A DNA stretch of 64,000 nt from Streptomyces olindensis (lineage in GTDB: Bacteria; Actinomycetota; Actinomycetes; Streptomycetales; Streptomycetaceae): assembly GCA_000696115.1 (NCBI GenBank), contig JJOH01000014.1:62001-126000 (forward strand), read 5' to 3'. Made by a program: the position numbers and the translations under genes. Positions 7,968 through 16,093 of this stretch are shown here, one piece after another. The notes under the pieces are model-generated. The model was not told where the DNA came from. It did no database searches and saw nothing but the letters and a program-made list of their open reading frames with translations. The first letter of the stretch is position 1, and every line of letters begins with the position of its first letter.

Positions 7968-9365
7968 ATGACGGAAATTCTTGTGCAGGTGGGTTCGGAG
8001 GAGCGAGTTCCTCCCGTGGCCAGGGTGGTGGAGCACCCGGCATGGCCCGTGCTCAAGGATGCCGTGGAGCGGATCCGGCCATGGCAGTCCAAGGACGGGT
8101 CGATCGACTTCGACGCCGAGGGCGCGCCCGACCCCGCCGACGCCGAACTCGCCGTCCGCCGGATCGCCGACGCGGTGCTGGACCTCTCCCCGCTGCTCCC
8201 GCACGACGGCGCGTACCACGAGGCCCTGGTCAAGGACCTCGGCCGGTGGGCCGACGGCGGCTTCCGGGTGCCCGACTTCCTCGACTCGCTGCTGGCCTTC
8301 CAGCCCGCCGCGAACCGCGCGGACGGCCTCCAGCACCTGGTCGTCTTCCCGATGTACACGCAGAACGGCAACCCCGACCGCAACCTCGAAGCGGTCGTGC
8401 TGCGCATGGTCTGGCCCGACTGGCTGGCCGAACTGGAGCGCACCCGCTACGACAACCCGCTGTTCTGCGGCATCAAGTTCGAGGACTTCACGTCCGGCTA
8501 CGACACCAACTCCGCCGTGCTGTTCCCGGAGACCATCGCCGTGCGCGAGGCGCCGGAGCGGTTCACCTGGGGCGGCATCTTCTGCGACCGCGAGGCCGCC
8601 CGCTTCCGCCGCGTGACCGACGCCGCCGTCGACATCCTGGGCCTGGAGCTGCCCGAGGACGTCGCCGCGATGGTCCACGACCAGAAGCGCTGCGAGGAGG
8701 CGTTCGTCCTGTGGGACATGGTCCACGACCGCACCCACAGCCACGGCGACCTGCCCTTCGACCCGTTCATGATCAAGCAGCGCCAGCCGTTCTGGATGTA
8801 CGGGCTGGAGGAGCTGCGCTGCGACCTCACCGCCTTCAAGGAGGCCGTGAAGCTGGCGGCCGAGGGCGTCCCGCAGGCCCGCGACGTCCAGGTCGCCGTC
8901 CTCTTCGACCGCATGTTCCGCTTCCCGGTCACCGGCGAGCGCGTGCGCAACTACGACGGCCTCGGCGGCCAGCTCCTCTTCGCGTACCTGCACAGGCACG
9001 ACGTCGTCCGCTGGACCGACAACAAGCTCTCCATCGACTGGGAGCGCGCCCCGCAGGTCACCAACCAGCTCTGCGGCGAGATCGAGCAGCTCTACCGCGA
9101 CGGCATCGACCGCCCCAAGCTCGTCCACTGGTTCGCCGGGTACGAGCTGGTCTCCACGTACCTCTCCCCGCACCCGGGTTCGAAGTGGGCCAAGGGCCCG
9201 GACGCCCTGGACCTGACGCAGCCGCCGCGGAAACTCGTCGATGACGTGCTTCCGGACGAGTTTCCGCTGAGCATGTTCTATGAGGCACTGTCCAAGAAGC
9301 TGAAGAACGTGATCGCCTCCACCAAGGGCATCACGGCGGACGGCGCCGAGCGGATCGCCGCGTGA
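7968..9365 (+). CDS. DUF6421 family protein
   Basis: A 465-residue soluble protein of unknown function. It has no signal peptide or membrane helix. Recognisable conserved-looking stretches include FLDSLLAFQPAANRADGLQH, FPMYTQNGNPDRNLEAV, WDMVHDRTHSHGDLPFDPF and LVHWFAGYELVSTYL. The HDRTHSHGD segment, with three histidines and two aspartates, could bind a metal, which is inference. Start ATG 7968 has GGAGG 7 nt upstream. It heads a three-gene set with an SDR and a threonine-aldolase-like PLP enzyme; its TGA overlaps a GTG in the next reading frame, implying translational coupling. Family recognition is from memory of actinobacterial DUF6421 proteins. Confidence 0.75.
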   Translation: MTEILVQVGSEERVPPVARVVEHPAWPVLKDAVERIRPWQSKDGSIDFDAEGAPDPADAELAVRRIADAVLDLSPLLPHDGAYHEALVKDLGRWADGGFRVPDFLDSLLAFQPAANRADGLQHLVVFPMYTQNGNPDRNLEAVVLRMVWPDWLAELERTRYDNPLFCGIKFEDFTSGYDTNSAVLFPETIAVREAPERFTWGGIFCDREAARFRRVTDAAVDILGLELPEDVAAMVHDQKRCEEAFVLWDMVHDRTHSHGDLPFDPFMIKQRQPFWMYGLEELRCDLTAFKEAVKLAAEGVPQARDVQVAVLFDRMFRFPVTGERVRNYDGLGGQLLFAYLHRHDVVRWTDNKLSIDWERAPQVTNQLCGEIEQLYRDGIDRPKLVHWFAGYELVSTYLSPHPGSKWAKGPDALDLTQPPRKLVDDVLPDEFPLSMFYEALSKKLKNVIASTKGITADGAERIAA

Positions 9366-9406
9366 GCGATCGGCAGACCGGGAACACTGCTCAGGAGGCG
9401 AAGAAC

Positions 9407-10156
9407 ATGGCGGGGAACGGGGCGCTCAGCGGTGCGGTGATCGCGGTGGCCGGTGCGGGCGGGCCCGCGGGCCGGGCGGCGCTGCTCAGGCTGGCCGAGG
9501 CGGGAGCGACCGTCATCGGCTCGGACAACGACCCGGAGCGGCTGGCGGAGGCGGTGGACGCGGCGAGCTACGCGACCGGCGGCGCCACCGTCACGGGCGA
9601 CACGGTCGACCTGCTCGACCTGCAGGCCACCCGCGACTGGGCCAACCGCATCGAGAAGGACTTCGGCCGCGTCGACGGCCTCGTCCACCTCGTCGGCGGC
9701 TGGCGCGGCAGCGAGACCTTCACCCGGACCAGCCTCGACGACTGGGACTTCCTGGAGATGCTGCTCGTGCGCACCGTGCAGCACACCTCCCTCGCCTTCC
9801 ACGAGGCACTCCAGCGCAGCGACCGCGGACGGTACGTGCTGATCAGCGCCGCCGGCGCCAGCAAGCCCACCGCGGGCAACGCCGCGTACGCCTCCGCCAA
9901 GGCCGCCGCCGAGGCCTGGACGCTGGCCATGGCCGACTACTTCCGCAAGGCCGGGGGCCCCGAGGGCCCGACGTCGGCGGCTGCGATCCTGGTGGTGAAG
10001 GCCCTGGTGCACGACGCGATGCGCGCCGAGCGCCCCAACGCGAAGTTCGCCGGCTTCACCGACGTCAAGGACCTGGCCGAGGCCATCACCGGGGTCTGGG
10101 AGAAGCCCGCCGCCGAAGTGAACGGAAACCGTCTGTGGCTCACCGAGAAGCCGTGA
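9407..10156 (+). CDS. Short-chain dehydrogenase/reductase
   Basis: A 249-residue SDR with VAGAGGPAGRAALL as the nucleotide-binding glycine motif, VDGLVHLVGGWRG in place of NNAG, and the catalytic pair YASAK (Tyr and Lys); a serine at VLISAAGAS precedes it. ATG 9407 is preferred because AGGAGG lies 8-9 nt upstream; an in-frame GTG at 9362 overlaps the DUF6421 stop and would add 15 residues. Its own stop overlaps the GTG start of the aldolase gene. It probably oxidises or reduces an intermediate shared with the flanking enzymes; the substrate is unknown. Confidence 0.85.
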   Translation: MAGNGALSGAVIAVAGAGGPAGRAALLRLAEAGATVIGSDNDPERLAEAVDAASYATGGATVTGDTVDLLDLQATRDWANRIEKDFGRVDGLVHLVGGWRGSETFTRTSLDDWDFLEMLLVRTVQHTSLAFHEALQRSDRGRYVLISAAGASKPTAGNAAYASAKAAAEAWTLAMADYFRKAGGPEGPTSAAAILVVKALVHDAMRAERPNAKFAGFTDVKDLAEAITGVWEKPAAEVNGNRLWLTEKP

Positions 10157-11223
10157 ACCCGCCGAAGACCGACGCCCGCCGCCACCACGACCCCGACGTC
10201 CGCGGATTCGCCAGCGACAACTACGCCGGTGCCCACCCGGAGGTGCTCGCCGCCCTCGCCCTGGCCAACGGCGGGCACCAGATCGCCTACGGCGAGGACG
10301 CCTACACCGAGAACCTGCAGAGCGTCGTCCGCAGCCACTTCGGGCCCACGGCCGAGGCGTTCCCGGTCTTCAACGGCACCGGCGCGAACGTCGTCGCCCT
10401 CCAGGCGGTCACCGACCGCTGGGGCGCGGTGATCTGCGCCGAGAGCGCGCACATCAACGTCGACGAGTGCGGGGCGCCCGAGCGGGTCGGCGGCCTGAAG
10501 CTGCTCACCGTCCCGACGCCGGACGGCAAGCTCACGCCGGAGCTGATCGACCGGCAGGCCTACGGCTGGGACGACGAGCACCGCGCGATGCCCCAGGTCG
10601 TCTCGATCGCCCAGGCCACCGAACTGGGCACGGTCTACACGCCGGACGAGATACGCGCCCTGTGCGACCACGCCCACGCGCACGGCATGAAGGTGCACCT
10701 GGACGGCTCCCGGCTGGCCAACGCCGCCGCCACCCTGGACGTCCCGATGCGGACCCTCACCAACGCCGCCGGCGTCGACATCCTCTCCCTGGGCGGCACG
10801 AAGAACGGCGCCCTCTTCGGCGAGGCCGTCGTGGTGATCGACCAGGACGCCGTCAGCCACATGAAGCACCTGCGCAAGCTGTCCATGCAGCTCGCCTCCA
10901 AGATGCGCTTCGTGTCCGTGCAGCTGGAGGCCCTGCTCGCCCGGGACCTGTGGCTGCGCAACGCCCGCCACGCCAATGAGATGGCCCAGCGCCTCGCCGA
11001 GGGCGTGCGGGCCGTGCACGGGGTGGAGATCCTCTACCCGGTGCAGGCCAACGCCGTGTTCGCGCGTCTTCCGCACGAGGTGAGCGAGCGTCTGCAGAAG
11101 CGGTTCCGCTTCTACTTCTGGGACGAGGCCGCGGGCGACGTCCGCTGGATGTGCGCCTTCGACACGACCGAGGAGGACGTGGACGCGTTCGTGGCGGCAC
11201 TGAAGGAGGAGATGGCCCGCTAG
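10153..11223 (+). CDS. Threonine aldolase/beta-eliminating lyase family PLP enzyme
   Basis: A 356-residue fold-type I PLP enzyme. FASDNYAGAHPEVLAAL and AYGEDAYTENLQ are the usual N-terminal motifs of low-specificity L-threonine aldolases, VHLDGSRLANAA holds the cofactor-ring aspartate, and LGGTKNGALFGEA contains the Schiff-base lysine (about K217). These enzymes split beta-hydroxy-alpha-amino acids to glycine plus an aldehyde. GTG 10153 overlaps the stop of the SDR gene (GTGA), supporting this start; another GTG lies 18 nt upstream. It is the third gene of the DUF6421-SDR-aldolase operon. Confidence 0.85.
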   Translation: MNPPKTDARRHHDPDVRGFASDNYAGAHPEVLAALALANGGHQIAYGEDAYTENLQSVVRSHFGPTAEAFPVFNGTGANVVALQAVTDRWGAVICAESAHINVDECGAPERVGGLKLLTVPTPDGKLTPELIDRQAYGWDDEHRAMPQVVSIAQATELGTVYTPDEIRALCDHAHAHGMKVHLDGSRLANAAATLDVPMRTLTNAAGVDILSLGGTKNGALFGEAVVVIDQDAVSHMKHLRKLSMQLASKMRFVSVQLEALLARDLWLRNARHANEMAQRLAEGVRAVHGVEILYPVQANAVFARLPHEVSERLQKRFRFYFWDEAAGDVRWMCAFDTTEEDVDAFVAALKEEMAR

Positions 11224-11272
11224 AGGTGTCCCTAATGTCACCCCCCTAGGGCCATCCCCTCGCCCGAGGGCG

Positions 11273-12643
11273 TCAGTTGACGACGATCCGCGCGCTGTTG
11301 TTGCGCAGGTTCGGGTCGAACTTCCGGATGCTCAGCTCGGGATCGTCGTTGACGGTGGCCACGGTGGCCTGTGCCCCGCGCACCACGCGGTCGATCCGCA
11401 GCGGGACGTCGAAGGTGTGCGACGCCTTGTCGTGCAGGTAGATCGGCGTCTTGCAGGAATAGGTCGCGGGGGACGCGCCGTCGCCCGAGGGCCAGCAGTT
11501 CTCCTCCTCCGGCGGGAGCACGACCGTGGTGCCCTCCGGCGCCTGGAACCGCACGGTGGCCACGGCCGCTCCCGCGCCCAGTGACGCCACCCAGGCCGGA
11601 CCCCGGTTGAGGACGGTGACCCGGGCCGTCACGGTGTCGCCCGCGGCCCCGCGCACCCTGCTGCCGGTGAGCTTCAGGTCGGCGGTGTTCCGGGCCTCGA
11701 GGATGACGCTCCCGTAGTTGTCCTGCGGGTCGATGTCGGGCTCCGAGGCCACGGACCGGGCGGCCAGGGGACGCAGGTTCAGTTCCGGACCCGTGCCCCT
11801 GGTCCACGTCCACTCGCCGCGGGCCTCCCGGTACGCCTCGTCCGAGTAGGGCTGGACGGAGTGGTCGAACCGCTCGTACAGCGCGTTCCGCCCGACGCCG
11901 AGGCGCGTGCCCAGCGCGTACCGCTGCCCCGGCGCCACCGCCTCGTCCAGCACGCACAGGGCGGAGGTGCCCCGGTCGTCCTGCCGGTACTCGCAGTTGG
12001 CGTGCCGCTCCTGGAAACGCAGGCCGTAGGAGGCGTCGAGCCACAGCAGCGTGCGCTCGGCGGTGCGGTTGCCGTTGTTGGACAGCGTCGCCCGCACGGT
12101 CGTCTCCGTGCCCGGCCGGAGCCCCCGTTGGTCGTCGACCGGGCCGAGGCCGAGGTCCGGCCCGTTGCCGACGCCGACCCGGGTCTCACCGGCGTGGGAC
12201 GTCAGTTCACCGGCGACGGCCGAGTAGCGCACGTACCCCGAGGCGCTGGGGTCCGCCCCCGGCAGCGCGCTCAGCCGGAAGGTGGCGGCCGGCACGCTCT
12301 CCGTCCCGTCGGGCATCTCCGGGAACGCGCAGACCGCCCTGGCCTCCGCCTCGGGCACGCAGTTCGCGGGCCACGACACCCGCGCGAAGGCGGCGACCTC
12401 GCTCACGTCGACCGTCAGCCGCCCGGCCGGCACCCTGCCGTCGGCGACGTCCCGGCTCACGCGGACGTCCAGGCTGCGCTCGCGCGCACTGCCGTCCGCG
12501 TCCGCGCCCGGCAGCACCGTCTCGTACGGTGCGCTGATCCACAACTCGTTCTCCAGGGCGTACGCGGGCCCCGCCGCCGTCCCGGCCGCCGCGAGGGCGC
12601 AACCGGCGAGCGCCACGCCCAGCAGGCGCTGTAGGTCCTTCAT
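11273..12643 (-). CDS. Secreted protein with beta-sandwich (DUF11/CARDB-like) repeats
   Basis: A 456-residue exported protein. MKDLQRLLGVALAGCALAAAG...AYA is a Sec signal peptide. The mature part is rich in beta-strand patterns such as GTETTVRATLSNNGNRTAERTLL and GDTVTARVTVLNRGPAWVASL, which look like two DUF11/CARDB-type immunoglobulin-like modules, with scattered cysteine pairs (NCVPE..VCAF, NCEY..LCVL, NCWP..SCKT). No C-terminal anchor or sortase motif is visible, so it is probably released. Start ATG 12643 has AAGGAG upstream on the minus strand. The role is unknown; cell-surface or extracellular binding is a guess. Confidence 0.75.
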   Translation of the reverse strand: MKDLQRLLGVALAGCALAAAGTAAGPAYALENELWISAPYETVLPGADADGSARERSLDVRVSRDVADGRVPAGRLTVDVSEVAAFARVSWPANCVPEAEARAVCAFPEMPDGTESVPAATFRLSALPGADPSASGYVRYSAVAGELTSHAGETRVGVGNGPDLGLGPVDDQRGLRPGTETTVRATLSNNGNRTAERTLLWLDASYGLRFQERHANCEYRQDDRGTSALCVLDEAVAPGQRYALGTRLGVGRNALYERFDHSVQPYSDEAYREARGEWTWTRGTGPELNLRPLAARSVASEPDIDPQDNYGSVILEARNTADLKLTGSRVRGAAGDTVTARVTVLNRGPAWVASLGAGAAVATVRFQAPEGTTVVLPPEEENCWPSGDGASPATYSCKTPIYLHDKASHTFDVPLRIDRVVRGAQATVATVNDDPELSIRKFDPNLRNNSARIVVN

Positions 12644-12762
12644 GCCGTCTCCTTGTCGCTGATCCGCGGAGCCGAGACCGGCGGGGGACGGGAAGGGTTG
12701 TGCCGGGGCGAGGGGTTGCGGCGGTGTTCGGCCGTTCTTCCGACTGGTGCATAGATATACGC

Positions 12763-12807
12763 TCAATGGAAATTTCATTGACCTGGAAGTAGGGCTCTCC
12801 CTATGCT
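12763..12807 (+). promoter_or_regulatory. Sigma70-type promoter with overlapping inverted repeat
   Basis: TTGACC (12778-12783), 18 nt, then TATGCT (12802-12807), with the ATG of the transglutaminase-like gene only 8 nt further on. This is a textbook -35/-10 pair feeding a leaderless mRNA. TCAATG (12763-12768) and CATTGA (12776-12781) form an inverted repeat around an A/T core and overlap the -35, so a repressor site is likely. Confidence 0.65.
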
Positions 12808-12815
12808 CTGGCCGC

Positions 12816-13388
12816 ATGCAGCTGATCCAGGAAACCCCTGACCTGTCCGCTTACTTGGCCGCCGACGAGGCGATTGATCACCAGCACCCACTGGTCCGCG
12901 AGACGGCTGCCAAGCTTGCCGACGGCGTGGCGAACTCGTATGAGTATGCGCGAGCGGCGTTCGAGTTCGTGCGCGACACCATCCCCCACTCGCAGGACTC
13001 CGGCGACCTCCGCGTCACCTGGCGCGCCTCCGATGTCCTGGAACAGCGCACCGGCATCTGCTACGCCAAGGCCCACGCGCTGGCCGCGCTGCTGCGGGCC
13101 GAGGATATCCCCACCGCGCTCTGCTACCAGAAGTTCGACGAGGTGCACGGGCTGGTCGCCGTGCGCTTCCACGGCGCCTGGCACCGGCAGGACCCCCGGG
13201 GCAACAAGCCGGGCGTGGACGCGCGGTTCTCCCTCGACGGGGAGCGGCTCGCCTTCACGCCCGACCCCGCGTCCGGCGAACGGGACTACCCGGTTCTGTA
13301 CGCGGCACCGCACCCGCTCGTGCTCGACACCCTCAAAGCGGCTCGCGACCGGCCCCATCTGTGGCGGACGCTTCCCGCCGCACTCTGA
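12816..13388 (+). CDS. Transglutaminase-like cysteine-protease-fold protein
   Basis: A 190-residue cytoplasmic protein with a transglutaminase core: Cys in RTGICYAKAHALAALLRA, His in EVHGLVAVRFHG, and Asp in WHRQDPRGN, the expected catalytic triad order. YARAAFEFVRDTIPHSQD precedes it as in many bacterial transglutaminase-like proteins. ATG 12816 is used because a strong promoter places the transcript start at or next to this codon; there is no Shine-Dalgarno. The substrate (peptide cross-linking or hydrolysis) is unknown. It is divergent from the secreted-protein gene. Confidence 0.8.
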   Translation: MQLIQETPDLSAYLAADEAIDHQHPLVRETAAKLADGVANSYEYARAAFEFVRDTIPHSQDSGDLRVTWRASDVLEQRTGICYAKAHALAALLRAEDIPTALCYQKFDEVHGLVAVRFHGAWHRQDPRGNKPGVDARFSLDGERLAFTPDPASGERDYPVLYAAPHPLVLDTLKAARDRPHLWRTLPAAL

Positions 13389-13449
13389 GGCATCGCCCAC
13401 CGGCTCCCTGCCGGGGCGAGGACGCCGGTCGCATGGAGCAGACCGGGCG

Positions 13450-14178
13450 TCAGTGCGCCTCGGCCTCCCGTACCTGCTCCGGCGTCGGCGCCGTGCCGCC
13501 GAGGTGGGCCGGCATCCACCAGGTGTCCTCCGGGCCCTTCGGGCGCACCGGGTAGGCGCGCTGGGCGGCCTCCAGGAGCTCCTGGACGCGCTCGCGCAGC
13601 TGGCGCGTGATCGCGCCCGCGTACTTGTCGCGGGAGGCCTCGATCGCCTCGCCGACCCGGATGGTGATGGGGATGTGGCTGCGCTTGAAGTTGCGCGGGT
13701 GGCCCTTGGTCCACAGCCGCTGGGTGCCCCACACCGCCATCGGGATCAGCGGGACCCCGGCCTCCTGGGCCAGGCGCGCGGCGCCCGACTTGAAGCTCTT
13801 CAGCGTGAACGACTGCGAGATCGTCGCCTCCGGGAAGACCCCGACGATCTCGCCCGACCGCAGCGAGTCCAGGGCGTGCGCGTACGCCGCCTCGCCCTGC
13901 TTGCGGTCCACGGGGATGTGCTTCATGCCCCGCATCAGGGGGCCCGAGACGCGGTGGCGGAAGACGGACTCCTTCGCCATGAAACGCACGAGACGTTTCT
14001 GCGGCAGCGCCGCCAGGCCGTTGAAGACGAAGTCCAGGTAGCTGATGTGGTTGCTGACCAGCACGGCGCCGCCCGAGCGCGGGATGTTCTCCGAACCCTG
14101 ACAGTCGATCTTGAGGTCCCACACCTTGAACAGCGTGCGGGCGAAACCGACGACGGGACGGTAGACGAGCTCTGCCAT
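13450..14178 (-). CDS. Lysophospholipid acyltransferase (1-acyl-glycerol-3-phosphate acyltransferase family)
   Basis: A 242-residue PlsC-fold enzyme. The NHxxxxD motif appears as NHISYLD (N43-D49) and the second motif as VFPEATIS (residues 114-121), with GAARLAQEAGVPLIPMAVWG forming block IV. It transfers acyl groups to lysophospholipids or related acceptors at the inner membrane face. Start ATG 14178 (MAELVYRPVVGFA) follows an upstream region that contains a short palindrome at 14238-14255. Other actinobacterial members acylate different acceptors, so the exact substrate is open. Confidence 0.85.
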   Translation of the reverse strand: MAELVYRPVVGFARTLFKVWDLKIDCQGSENIPRSGGAVLVSNHISYLDFVFNGLAALPQKRLVRFMAKESVFRHRVSGPLMRGMKHIPVDRKQGEAAYAHALDSLRSGEIVGVFPEATISQSFTLKSFKSGAARLAQEAGVPLIPMAVWGTQRLWTKGHPRNFKRSHIPITIRVGEAIEASRDKYAGAITRQLRERVQELLEAAQRAYPVRPKGPEDTWWMPAHLGGTAPTPEQVREAEAH

Positions 14179-14237
14179 GGGCGGGTCGGACCCTTCCTGC
14201 TCTGCCTGGGAAGGGATTCCCAGCGGACAAGTTACGC

Positions 14238-14255
14238 AGCCGTAGGTTTACGGCT
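14238..14255. promoter_or_regulatory. 7-bp inverted repeat upstream of the acyltransferase gene
   Basis: AGCCGTA, 4 nt, TACGGCT. It sits 60 nt before the acyltransferase start on the minus strand, close to a TAACTT hexamer that could be a -10. Candidate operator or hairpin; no direct evidence of function. Confidence 0.3.
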
Positions 14256-14365
14256 TGTCGCAGATCGTGCCCGAAGAACGGCCGGGTAGCCAGCCCTCGT
14301 GCCCGTGGTGGAGGAGATTCTCGTCACGTCGCCGCCGGATCCGACCTCGTGCTTTTACGCCCGCA

Positions 14366-14803
14366 TTACTCCGCGCGTACCGTCACCCGGCGGATGAGCA
14401 GGTACAACTCGCAGCCCAGGCAGTACCCGAACGCGGCGTTCAGGAAGGCGGCGGCGAGCGCGGCGCCGGTCGCCGCGAGTCCCAGCCAGTCAGGGCCCAG
14501 GGTGCACCCGACGAGCCCGAAGCCGGCGAAGAGCAGCCCCACCGCCTGGGCGAAGCGCGGCGGTTCGGGCGCCTCGAACCCGGTCGGCGGCCCGAGCCGG
14601 GGCCGGACGACCCGGCGGAACAGCAGGCCGTACGGCGAGCGGCCCACCCCGCCCGCCGCGCCCAGCAGGAACGCCAGCGTCTGCCAGGCCAGCAGCCACG
14701 CGCTCCCCGTGACCAGAACGGCCGCCAGGACGGCGGTCGTCACGGCCGCCGCCGAAGCGCGGCCCTCGTGCGTCGATGTCCATGGGAACCAAGCATTCCG
14801 CAA
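14366..14803 (-). CDS. DUF4395 domain-containing membrane protein, probable N-terminal frameshift
   Basis: The open frame (145 residues from TTG 14803) carries several hydrophobic helices and matches DUF4395 from AAAVTTAVLAAVLVTGSAWLLAWQ onward, ending ELYLLIRRVTVRAE. The family start, MDIDARGPRF, is present but in another frame (ATG 14783); removing one G near 14753 joins it perfectly and gives 138 residues. So either the real gene carries a +1 frameshift (or a sequencing error), or translation starts at the poorly placed TTG with a non-native N-terminus. It is divergent from a thioredoxin-like gene, the usual DUF4395 partner. Confidence 0.65.
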   Translation of the reverse strand: MRNAWFPWTSTHEGRASAAAVTTAVLAAVLVTGSAWLLAWQTLAFLLGAAGGVGRSPYGLLFRRVVRPRLGPPTGFEAPEPPRFAQAVGLLFAGFGLVGCTLGPDWLGLAATGAALAAAFLNAAFGYCLGCELYLLIRRVTVRAE

Positions 14804-14861
14804 CGGCGGTCCGTGGGGAGGGCGGGAATCTTTTCAGCCTCGTGAACGCTTGTAGCGGGTG

Positions 14862-15275
14862 ATGACCGGACTGGTGGTGTGCGTTCTGGTGCTCGCGGCG
14901 GCGAGCGCCTACGGAGTGCTGCAACGGCGGCGGAGCGGGAGAGTGCGGGTGCGCGGGCGGGACGACGGCAAACGGCTCGATGCGGCTCAGCTGGGCGCGG
15001 AACTCGGCGAACGGGCCACGCTCGTACAGTTCTCCAGCGCGTTCTGCGCGCCCTGCCGGGCGACCCGGCGGGTCCTCGGCGAGGTCGCCGGCCTGGTCCC
15101 GGGCGTGACCCACGTCGAGATCGACGCCGAGGCCCAGCTGGACCTCGTACGCCGGCTGGACATCCTCAAGACCCCGACCGTGCTGGTCCTCGACGCCGAC
15201 GGCCGGGTGGTGCGACGGGCCACCGGCCAGCCGCGCAAGGCCGATGTGATCGCCGCGCTGGGGGAGGCGGTGTGA
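14862..15275 (+). CDS. Membrane-anchored thioredoxin-family protein
   Basis: A 137-residue protein. Residues 1-20 form a transmembrane anchor (MTGLVVCVLVLAAASAYGVL) followed by a basic linker; then a thioredoxin fold with the redox motif FCAPC and the cis-Pro loop KTPTVLVLD. It probably passes electrons to extracytoplasmic or membrane partners, possibly the neighbouring DUF4395 protein. A GTG at 14859 directly precedes the ATG 14862 and could also serve. No Shine-Dalgarno is visible, so a leaderless mRNA is possible. Confidence 0.8.
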   Translation: MTGLVVCVLVLAAASAYGVLQRRRSGRVRVRGRDDGKRLDAAQLGAELGERATLVQFSSAFCAPCRATRRVLGEVAGLVPGVTHVEIDAEAQLDLVRRLDILKTPTVLVLDADGRVVRRATGQPRKADVIAALGEAV

Positions 15276-15382
15276 GAGGTCCGGAGCGAGGCGGCGCGAG
15301 AGGTGCCACGCCGCCAGTGAGCCATCTCCCACATCACGGAACCAACTTGACTGCGTCTACCATTTATCGTCAGCCTGACCCC

Positions 15383-15874
15383 ATGCCTGCGGACCTCCTC
15401 ACCACGACCGACCTCCTGCGCTCGGTCTTCCGGCGGCACGCGGCGGGAGTGGCCGTCATCACCGCCCGTGGCGAGGCCGGTCCGGTGGGCTTCACCGCGA
15501 CCTCCCTCACCTCCGTCTCCGCCGAGCCGCCCCTGCTCTCCTTCGGTATCGGCACCGGCGCCTCCAGCTGGCCCGCGATAGCCGAGACCGGCCACGTCGG
15601 CGTCCACGTCCTCGGCGAGCACCAGCAGGAGCTGGCCGCCACCTTCGCCCGCAGCGGAGCCGACCGCTTCGGCCCGGACACCGCCTGGCGGGAGGGGCCC
15701 GAGGGAGTCCCTGTGCTGGACGGCGTCCTCGCCTGGCTGGTCGGCCGGGTCGTCACCCGCGTACCGGCCGGCGACCACCGGATCGTGATCGCCGAGGTCG
15801 TGCACGGCGACCCCACGGGCACCGGCCGCCCGCTCCTCTACCACCAGGGACGTTTCGGGCGCCTGGGCGACTGA
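15383..15874 (+). CDS. Flavin reductase family protein
   Basis: A 163-residue split-barrel FMN-binding domain: LRSVFRRHAAGVAVITA, VGFTATSLTSVSAEPPLLSF and HVGVHVLGEHQQELAATFA are the standard motifs of NAD(P)H:flavin oxidoreductases that supply reduced flavin to monooxygenases. ATG 15383 is the first start compatible with the domain. TTGACT lies at 15347-15352 and could be a -35 box. No monooxygenase partner is adjacent, so the client enzyme is unknown. Confidence 0.85.
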   Translation: MPADLLTTTDLLRSVFRRHAAGVAVITARGEAGPVGFTATSLTSVSAEPPLLSFGIGTGASSWPAIAETGHVGVHVLGEHQQELAATFARSGADRFGPDTAWREGPEGVPVLDGVLAWLVGRVVTRVPAGDHRIVIAEVVHGDPTGTGRPLLYHQGRFGRLGD

Positions 15875-16043
15875 GCCGGGTGTCCCCCCGGGCTGCGTGA
15901 CCGTCGAGTTCCGGTTACGCTGCGTTGCGAAGGTCACAGTTCAAAGCGCTTGCTTAGCGGGCATGAACTGGATGTACTGACGAGTAATATTTCGCTCGGA
16001 GCGTGGGTCGCCCCGACCGGGATCGGCCGCTTGAGGCGCCTAT

Positions 16044-16062
16044 GCTGCCTGCAAGAGGCAGC
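16044..16062 (+). promoter_or_regulatory. Hairpin in the etfB leader
   Basis: GCTGCCT, 5 nt, AGGCAGC forms a perfect 7-bp stem 31 nt before the etfB start. TATGCT at 16041-16046 may be a -10, in which case the stem would span the transcript start. An A/T-richer palindrome core AAGCGCTT lies further up at 15944-15951. Both are only candidates. Confidence 0.3.
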
Positions 16063-16093
16063 CGAGAAATGACGATGCAGTAGGAGAGCCGGC

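Noticed and set aside
9362..9406. GTG 9362 as start of the SDR gene
   Set aside because: It overlaps the DUF6421 stop, which is attractive, but the AGGAGG just before ATG 9407 and the SDR domain start favour the later codon; not excluded.
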